A stretch of 64,000 nucleotides of DNA from Actinomycetota bacterium (GTDB taxonomy: Bacteria > Actinomycetota > Humimicrobiia > Humimicrobiales > Humimicrobiaceae): contig JAQVDY010000001.1 of the NCBI GenBank assembly GCA_028698215.1, positions 62,001-126,000 of the forward strand, given 5' to 3'. Position 1 is the first letter of the stretch. Every line of letters starts with the position of its first letter. The notes under the pieces are model-generated. The model made no database searches, was not told where the DNA came from, and saw only the letters and a program-made list of their open reading frames with translations. This document shows, piece after piece, positions 58,954 through 64,000 of this stretch. The translations under genes and the position numbers were made by a program.

Positions 58954-60303
58954 ATGTTAGATATTAATGATTCTTGGAAATTGGTTTTAGAAGACATTAA
59001 GGGCATTATAAATATGCCCACTTTTAAAACCTGGTTTGAAAACATTTATCCGGTATCTTTTAAAAAAAACTGTTTAACCATATCGGTTAACAGCCATTTT
59101 GCCAAGGAGTGGCTGGAAACCAGGTATGTAGAAATTCTTTCTAATTCAATTAAGAAAAATATTAACAAAGATTGTGTATTTAAAATAATAGTATCTCCGG
59201 GAGAAGAGCTGGTTTACTCTGATTCTGATTTAATGCCGCCAAACAAGCCCAAACAAAAAAAGACTAAGGCCGTCACCTCCAGGTTTAACCATAAATATAC
59301 TTTTGATACTTTTGTAATCGGCAGTGGAAACAGGTTCTCCCATGCAGCTGCCCAGGCAGTTAGCGAAAACCCTGGCAAGGCTTATAACCCTTTGTTTATA
59401 TACGGAGGGGTGGGCTTGGGAAAAACCCACCTGCTCCATGCTATTGGCCAATATATTATACAGCTCTATCCTGACCTTACCGTTACTTATGTTTCAGCTG
59501 AAAAATTTTTAAATGATTTCATTAACGCTTTAAGGGATAAGACAGTGCTTACTTTTAAAGAGCATTACCGCAACACTGATGTTCTGCTGGTAGATGATAT
59601 TCAGTTTTTAGAAGAAAAGGAAGCCAGCCAGGAGGAGTTCTTTCATACCTTTAATGCCTTGCACGATACCAACCGCCAAATCGTTTTGTCCAGCGATAGG
59701 AAACCTAAAGATATTTCCACCCTGGAAGAAAGATTAAGATCCAGGTTTGAATGGGGTTTGGTAACCGATATCCAGCCTCCGGATTTTGAAACCCGTTTTG
59801 CTATTTTAAGAAAATATTCCGAAAGGGAAAAAATCGTAGTTTCTGACGACATACTAAGCCTGATTGCCAGCAAAATATCTTCCAATATCAGGGAGCTGGA
59901 AGGAGCTCTTACCAGGGTGGTAGCATACGCTTCCCTGACCAAATCCAAGCCCGATTTAGAAGCTGCCAAGAATGTTTTAAAAGACATACTTCCGGACAAT
60001 ATAAGCCAAAAGATAACCATACAACAAATTATTAAAGAAGTATCAAATCATTTCTCTATTCCAATTAACACCCTTACCGGTTCAAAAAGAAGCAAGTTTG
60101 TGTCCCAGGCCAGGCAGCTGGCTATGTATCTGTCCCGTGAGCTTACCAGCAATTCTTTGCCCAAGATAGGTAACGCTTTTGGAAACCGTGACCATGCCAC
60201 TGTTATTTATGCTATCAGCAAAATATCTGACCTTATGAACAAAGACGAATCTGTATATAAACATATACAGCAGATCACCAATAATATTAAAAACAAACCA
60301 TAA
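58954..60303 (+). CDS. dnaA: Chromosomal replication initiator DnaA
   Basis: 449 aa, normal length. Domain I at the N-terminus; AAA+ motifs YGGVGLGKTHLLHAIG and VLLVDDIQFLEEKEASQEEFFHTFN; the domain IV signature FGNRDHATVIYAISKI. It opens the origin by binding DnaA boxes, several of which follow directly. The spacer from the preceding ATPase gene is 12 bp. Confidence 0.97.
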   Translation: MLDINDSWKLVLEDIKGIINMPTFKTWFENIYPVSFKKNCLTISVNSHFAKEWLETRYVEILSNSIKKNINKDCVFKIIVSPGEELVYSDSDLMPPNKPKQKKTKAVTSRFNHKYTFDTFVIGSGNRFSHAAAQAVSENPGKAYNPLFIYGGVGLGKTHLLHAIGQYIIQLYPDLTVTYVSAEKFLNDFINALRDKTVLTFKEHYRNTDVLLVDDIQFLEEKEASQEEFFHTFNALHDTNRQIVLSSDRKPKDISTLEERLRSRFEWGLVTDIQPPDFETRFAILRKYSEREKIVVSDDILSLIASKISSNIRELEGALTRVVAYASLTKSKPDLEAAKNVLKDILPDNISQKITIQQIIKEVSNHFSIPINTLTGSKRSKFVSQARQLAMYLSRELTSNSLPKIGNAFGNRDHATVIYAISKISDLMNKDESVYKHIQQITNNIKNKP

Positions 60304-60582
60304 TAGCTGGTGTTGATAACCTGTGCATAACTGGCTTTTTTTATCCACAACCTTTTTAAATATGGTGGATAACTTACCTTCTTTTTTTTTAAGTTTAAAA
60401 CTCTGCTTTTTATCCACAGCTTTTAAAAATTTTTCCCACAGCCTCCTACCAGCTGCTGCCTTTAAAAAAGGCAGTTACCAACAGTTTGAACAGCACCTAT
60501 AATTACTATTAGTTATTTAAATAATTAAGTATATATAATAGAATGGTTAATAAGTTAACCATTTACTTAAAAGAGGTTAAAA
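60304..60582. other. Probable replication origin (oriC) between dnaA and dnaN
   Basis: Three perfect TTATNCACA DnaA boxes: 60322-60330 (reverse), 60341-60349 and 60410-60418. Near-matches at 60364-60372 (reverse) and 60432-60440. A very AT-rich block at about 60497-60541 would serve for unwinding, and a hairpin at 60456-60474 follows the box cluster. Also holds the dnaN -10 (TATAAT, 60534-60539) and its AAGAGG Shine-Dalgarno. Gene orientations diverge near here, as at origins. Confidence 0.85.
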
Positions 60583-61692
60583 ATGAAAATACAAACCACC
60601 AGAACTGATCTTCTAAACAGTATTATGTTTGCCAGCAGGGTAATTTCTTCTAAAAACACCAACTACATCTTAAGCGGTTTGATGATGGAAGCAGACCGGG
60701 AGTTAAGTGTTTACAGTACAGATTTGGAAACCAATATAAAAACCAGCATCAAGGCTAATATTCTTGAAAAGGGAAAATTAGTTGTTCCTTCCCGGATAAT
60801 ATTAAACATATTAAAAAACTTTCCTGAATCCAAAATCGAACTTGAATTCCAACCGGATACCAACCAATTGAAGATAACCTGCCAAAAAGCAGCTTTTAAC
60901 CTCAACACCTTTCCCTTAGAAGAATTTCCCCAGTTTCCCCAAATAAAAAAGGAAAACTCTTTTTATATAGATATGAAAAATTTTAAAAAAATTGTTAATA
61001 AAACCCAAAGATCTATCTCTAATGACGAGGGCAGGGTAATACTGACCGGTGTATTATGTGAAATCAAGGATGATGTTTTCAGTATGGTATCCACTGACAG
61101 CTACCGTCTTTCGTTTGTGGAACAAAAACTAAAAGACCTAAACCAGCAAATTTCAGTAGTTATCCCTGGAAAAGTTTTAGAAAATATTGCCAAGAGTGAA
61201 ACCAATGACGGGAAACTGGAAGTAAATATCGAAGCCAGCCAGATAAGCTTCGGCATAATGGATAAGAATGGTTTTAAGGCCACTATCGTCTCTAGGCTGC
61301 TCTCAGGAAAGTTCCCTGATTACAAGCAGCTAATCCCTAAGAATGTAAAACACAATATAGTGGTAGACCGTGAAAAATTACTGGAAGTGGTAAAAAGAAT
61401 TTCCTCCATATCCCAGGACAATATACCCATAAGCCTGGAGCTGGCAGAAGGCAATATGAAAGTATTTATGGATATAAAGGAAGTGGGCAGCTCCAGCGAA
61501 GAGTTTAAAGTGCCTTATGGGGAAGAAAAAATTGAGATAGCTTTTAATCCCCAGTTTTTAATAGACGGCATTAACATGATCGAAGGAAAAAATATTATAC
61601 TGGGAATAGAAGAATCGTTAAAACCGGTTCTCTTAAAACAGGAACAAGACCAAAGCCTTTTCTATTTACTTATGCCCATACGAATATCTTAA
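60583..61692 (+). CDS. dnaN: DNA polymerase III beta sliding clamp
   Basis: 369 aa, three clamp domains. Start MKIQTTRTDLLNSIMFASRVIS and end FYLLMPIRIS are typical, with VVPSRIILNIL, STDSYRLSFVE and IEIAFNPQFLIDGI inside. The usual recF and gyrB do not follow; a DUF2520 gene does. Confidence 0.96.
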   Translation: MKIQTTRTDLLNSIMFASRVISSKNTNYILSGLMMEADRELSVYSTDLETNIKTSIKANILEKGKLVVPSRIILNILKNFPESKIELEFQPDTNQLKITCQKAAFNLNTFPLEEFPQFPQIKKENSFYIDMKNFKKIVNKTQRSISNDEGRVILTGVLCEIKDDVFSMVSTDSYRLSFVEQKLKDLNQQISVVIPGKVLENIAKSETNDGKLEVNIEASQISFGIMDKNGFKATIVSRLLSGKFPDYKQLIPKNVKHNIVVDREKLLEVVKRISSISQDNIPISLELAEGNMKVFMDIKEVGSSSEEFKVPYGEEKIEIAFNPQFLIDGINMIEGKNIILGIEESLKPVLLKQEQDQSLFYLLMPIRIS

Positions 61693-61705
61693 CCCGGGTG
61701 ATGTC

Positions 61706-62635
61706 ATGGCCAGTCTAAATATTTCTATAATCGGTGCAGGCAGGGTGGGTTCCACCATGGCCTGTTTGCTAAAAGGCGGACCAAAAAGTAAAATCAAGGT
61801 AACCGCAGTATCCAGCAGGACGCATAATTCCATTGACCGGCTTAAGGCTATCATGGGTAATGACCAGGGACAGATATGCTTTACCCTGGATAATGTGGAA
61901 GCGGCCCGCAGGGGTAATTGTATATTAATCGCTACCCCCGATGATCAGGTAAAGAAGGTTTGCAGCCAGATATTTGATAAGATTAAACTGCAAAAAGAAA
62001 AATATGTTTTTTACTTCAGCGGGTCCAAACCCCTGGAGGTAGTTGAACCCGCCCGTAAAGCGGGGGCTTTTACAGGCTGCATGCATCCTATAAAATCATT
62101 TGCCTCCCCATCACAAGCGGCAAAAACCATGGCAGGCACAATATTTGGTTTAACTTTTACGGAGGCGGAAGCGGGAAGAGTATTAAAGGTATTGGTAGAA
62201 AAACTGCAGGGCAATTATATGGAAGTAAAAGACAGTAAAAAAACCCTGTACCATGCTGCCTGCTGTGTAGCTTCCAATTACCTGGTAGCATTATTGGACT
62301 ATTCCTTATCCCTGGTAACCAGCATAGGTATTGAACCCGGCCTGGCAACCAAAGCCCTGTTATCCCTTTCTGCCGGCACTTTGGATAATATTGAAAAGCT
62401 GGGCACTAAAAAAGCCTTAACCGGGCCCATTGCCAGGGGGGATACGGGCACCATAGAAGAGCATTTGGAACAGATTGGCCAATGCGGATGTCAAAAAGAC
62501 ATTTACCTGGTGATGGGAAAGAAATCAGCAGACATTGCCTATGGCAATAAATGGCTGTCAGGAGAAAAATATAAATTATTAAATTCTATACTGGAGGATA
62601 GCCCGAACCATGAACTCAAAAAAGATAACCATTAG
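61706..62635 (+). CDS. Rossmann-fold/DUF2520 oxidoreductase-like protein
   Basis: 309 aa. NAD(P) site ISIIGAGRVGSTMACLL, then ILIATPDDQV, FYFSGSKPLEVVEPARKAGAFTGCMHPIKSFASP and a helical DUF2520 half (about 165-300, LYHAACCVASNYLVALLDYS). The same family lies next to panC in Mycobacterium. Placed directly before panB (26-bp overlap), it may supply ketopantoate reduction in place of PanE. Activity is not shown. Confidence 0.85.
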   Translation: MASLNISIIGAGRVGSTMACLLKGGPKSKIKVTAVSSRTHNSIDRLKAIMGNDQGQICFTLDNVEAARRGNCILIATPDDQVKKVCSQIFDKIKLQKEKYVFYFSGSKPLEVVEPARKAGAFTGCMHPIKSFASPSQAAKTMAGTIFGLTFTEAEAGRVLKVLVEKLQGNYMEVKDSKKTLYHAACCVASNYLVALLDYSLSLVTSIGIEPGLATKALLSLSAGTLDNIEKLGTKKALTGPIARGDTGTIEEHLEQIGQCGCQKDIYLVMGKKSADIAYGNKWLSGEKYKLLNSILEDSPNHELKKDNH

Positions 62636-63413
62636 CACCTTACTGGAAATGAAAAAAAAGGGAGAAAAGATAACCATGCTAACCGCCTATGATTATCTGA
62701 TGGCTTCCCAAATGGATGAATGCGGAATAGACCTCATCCTGGTAGGGGACTCAGTAGGCAATGTGTTGCTGGGATATCCAAATTCAATCCCGGTTACCAT
62801 GGAAGAAATGATTCATCACTGTAAAGCAGCTAGAAGGGGAACCACTAATGCCTTGTTGATAGGAGACCTGCCATTTATGTCCTATCAGGTGAGCACAGAG
62901 GGTGCGGTAAAAAACGCAGGAAGGCTGGTAAAGGAAGCAGGAGTTGAAGCCGTAAAACTGGAAGGGGGACAAGAGGCAGTAGAAGCTATAGAAAAAATTG
63001 TGGCCGCCGGAATACCGGTAATGGGGCACCTGGGTCTTACTCCCCAATCCATAAACAAATTGGGAGGATATGGGGTTAGAGGAGAAGGGGAGGAGGAAGC
63101 TAAGCAGATTATAGCTGATGCCAAGGCCTTGGAGACCGCAGGTATATTTGCCCTGGTATTAGAAAAAGTTCCTGCCCGCCTAGCTAAAGAAATAACCGGT
63201 ATGCTGTCTGTTCCCACTATTGGCATAGGGGCGGGAGTAGATTGTGACGGACAGGTGCTGGTAACCCATGATATGCTCGGCTTTTTTGAAAAGTTTAAGC
63301 CTAAATTCGCTAAAAGATATATGGACCTGGCTGGCCAGATGAAAAACTGTTACCGTCTTTATATAGAAGAAGTCAAACAAGAAAAGTTTCCAGGCCAGGA
63401 GCATAGCTATTAG
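62610..63413 (+). CDS. panB: 3-methyl-2-oxobutanoate hydroxymethyltransferase
   Basis: 267 aa. Transfers a one-carbon unit to 2-oxoisovalerate to form ketopantoate. Blocks: MLTAYDYLMA, ILVGDSVGNVLLGY, VKLEGGQE, MGHLGLTPQSIN and PTIGIGAGVDCDGQVLVTHDMLG. It begins within the DUF2520 gene and is followed 2 bp later by panC. Confidence 0.96.
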   Translation: MNSKKITISTLLEMKKKGEKITMLTAYDYLMASQMDECGIDLILVGDSVGNVLLGYPNSIPVTMEEMIHHCKAARRGTTNALLIGDLPFMSYQVSTEGAVKNAGRLVKEAGVEAVKLEGGQEAVEAIEKIVAAGIPVMGHLGLTPQSINKLGGYGVRGEGEEEAKQIIADAKALETAGIFALVLEKVPARLAKEITGMLSVPTIGIGAGVDCDGQVLVTHDMLGFFEKFKPKFAKRYMDLAGQMKNCYRLYIEEVKQEKFPGQEHSY

Positions 63414-63415
63414 AA

Positions 63416-64000
63416 ATGAAAATTATTACCAGCATAAAAGAAGCACAGGCTATTGGCAGCAAAATAAGGGCTAGCCATAAAATTATTGGTTTTGTCCCCA
63501 CCATGGGCTATCTGCACCGGGGGCACCTGAGTTTGATGAAACTGGCCCGGAAAAAATGTGACGTGCTGGTGGTAAGCATTTTTGTTAATCCTATACAGTT
63601 CGGCCCGTCTGAAGATTACAAAAAATATCCCCGCGATCTCCAACACGACTCTGCAATGGCCCAAGAAGCAAAGGTAGACTATCTTTTTTGCCCCAGGGCA
63701 AAAAACATGTATGGCCCCGGCTACAGTACTGTAGTAAACGTAAACGGGCTAGACCAAATAATGTGTGGTAAGCAACGGCCCGGGCATTTTAGCGGGGTAT
63801 GCACGGTAGTGCTCAAGCTGTTTAATATAATTAAACCCCACCAAGCCTATTTTGGGCAAAAAGATTACCAGCAGCTGGCCATAATAAAAAGGATGGCCAG
63901 GGATCTAAATTTGGAGATAAAAATATTGGCTGGAAAAACAGTTAGGGAAAAAGACGGTTTGGCCATAAGTTCCAGAAATGTTTACCTTAACCGGGAGCAA
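63416..64000 (+). CDS. panC: Pantothenate synthetase, cut by window end
   Basis: First 195 codons from ATG 63416; the gene runs beyond the window. The nucleotide-binding VPTMGYLHRGHLSLM, FVNPIQFGPSEDYKKYPRDL, and GQKDYQQLAIIKRM and SSRNVYL blocks are typical. Joins pantoate and beta-alanine. Last visible gene of the probable dnaN-DUF2520-panB-panC run. Confidence 0.95.
   Translation, partial: MKIITSIKEAQAIGSKIRASHKIIGFVPTMGYLHRGHLSLMKLARKKCDVLVVSIFVNPIQFGPSEDYKKYPRDLQHDSAMAQEAKVDYLFCPRAKNMYGPGYSTVVNVNGLDQIMCGKQRPGHFSGVCTVVLKLFNIIKPHQAYFGQKDYQQLAIIKRMARDLNLEIKILAGKTVREKDGLAISSRNVYLNREQ

Noticed and set aside
1-64000. CRISPR arrays, IS elements, prophage, tRNA and rRNA
   Set aside because: No regularly spaced repeats, transposase or integrase reading frames, tRNA-like cloverleaf or rRNA segments were seen on either strand.

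Overview
The window is about 64 kb of bacterial chromosome spanning a replication origin. It is moderately AT-rich and densely packed. I see no insertion sequence, prophage, CRISPR array, rRNA or tRNA. An OmpR-type orphan regulator resembling actinobacterial GlnR sits beside amtB-glnK-glnA, and a Rossmann/DUF2520 gene sits beside pan genes as in Mycobacterium. Together with parS, mnmE/mnmG and rsmG at the origin, this suggests an uncultured, deep-branching, low-GC relative of the Actinomycetota, probably anaerobic. Placement below phylum cannot be made from this sequence.

Layout. 1-9.2 kb: partial GNAT acetyltransferase, TPR membrane protein, 3-methyladenine glycosylase, EamA half-transporter, ferredoxin, bactofilin-like membrane protein, Na/phosphate symporter with PhoU tail, and PTS HPr and Enzyme I. 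9.2-14 kb: ribulose-phosphate epimerase and an orphan PTS EIIB, then an FMN riboswitch controlling ribD-ribE-ribBA-ribH. 14-18.9 kb: corrinoid protein, unusual UDG-like protein, 3D-domain protein, phosphoesterase, ParB-like protein and a DUF1287 protein. 18.9-24.8 kb: a compact complex I-like operon (A-B-CD-H-I-J-K-N order) without NuoEFG and with only one antiporter-like subunit. 25-33.5 kb: AI-2E permease, LarC and LarE, two DUF2085 proteins, PHP and inositol-phosphatase enzymes, cysteine desulfurase. 33.7-39.3 kb: NAD synthetase, then glnR-amtB-glnK-glnA. 39.3-43.1 kb: VIT1-like, HAD, SPFH and RAM-domain genes and class II aldolase. 43.2-46.7 kb: methionine genes metY and metX-metW around an Rrf2 regulator. 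46.7-57.7 kb, all on the minus strand: the origin-proximal block rpmH-rnpA-yidD-yidC-jag-mnmE-mnmG2-mnmG-rsmG-parA-parB-lipA. 58.1-64 kb, plus strand: a GHKL-ATPase/helix-turn-helix gene, dnaA, the DnaA-box region, dnaN, a DUF2520 gene, panB and partial panC.

Most notable points. (1) The complex I-like operon keeps its Fe-S cysteines, but by hand alignment has lost many conserved membrane-arm charges. (2) Two mnmG paralogues lie in tandem, each with a perfect 16-bp parS at its upstream edge. (3) A 30-bp element is shared, in opposite orientations, by the metY and metX leaders flanking an Rrf2 gene with three IscR-like cysteines. (4) 11-bp-phased GlnR-like boxes lie upstream of both amtB and glnA. 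(5) A GHKL ATPase fused to a helix-turn-helix is apparently co-transcribed with dnaA. (6) RibBA has a degenerate DHBP-synthase loop. (7) NAD synthetase appears to start at ATT, just after a DUF59-like remnant.
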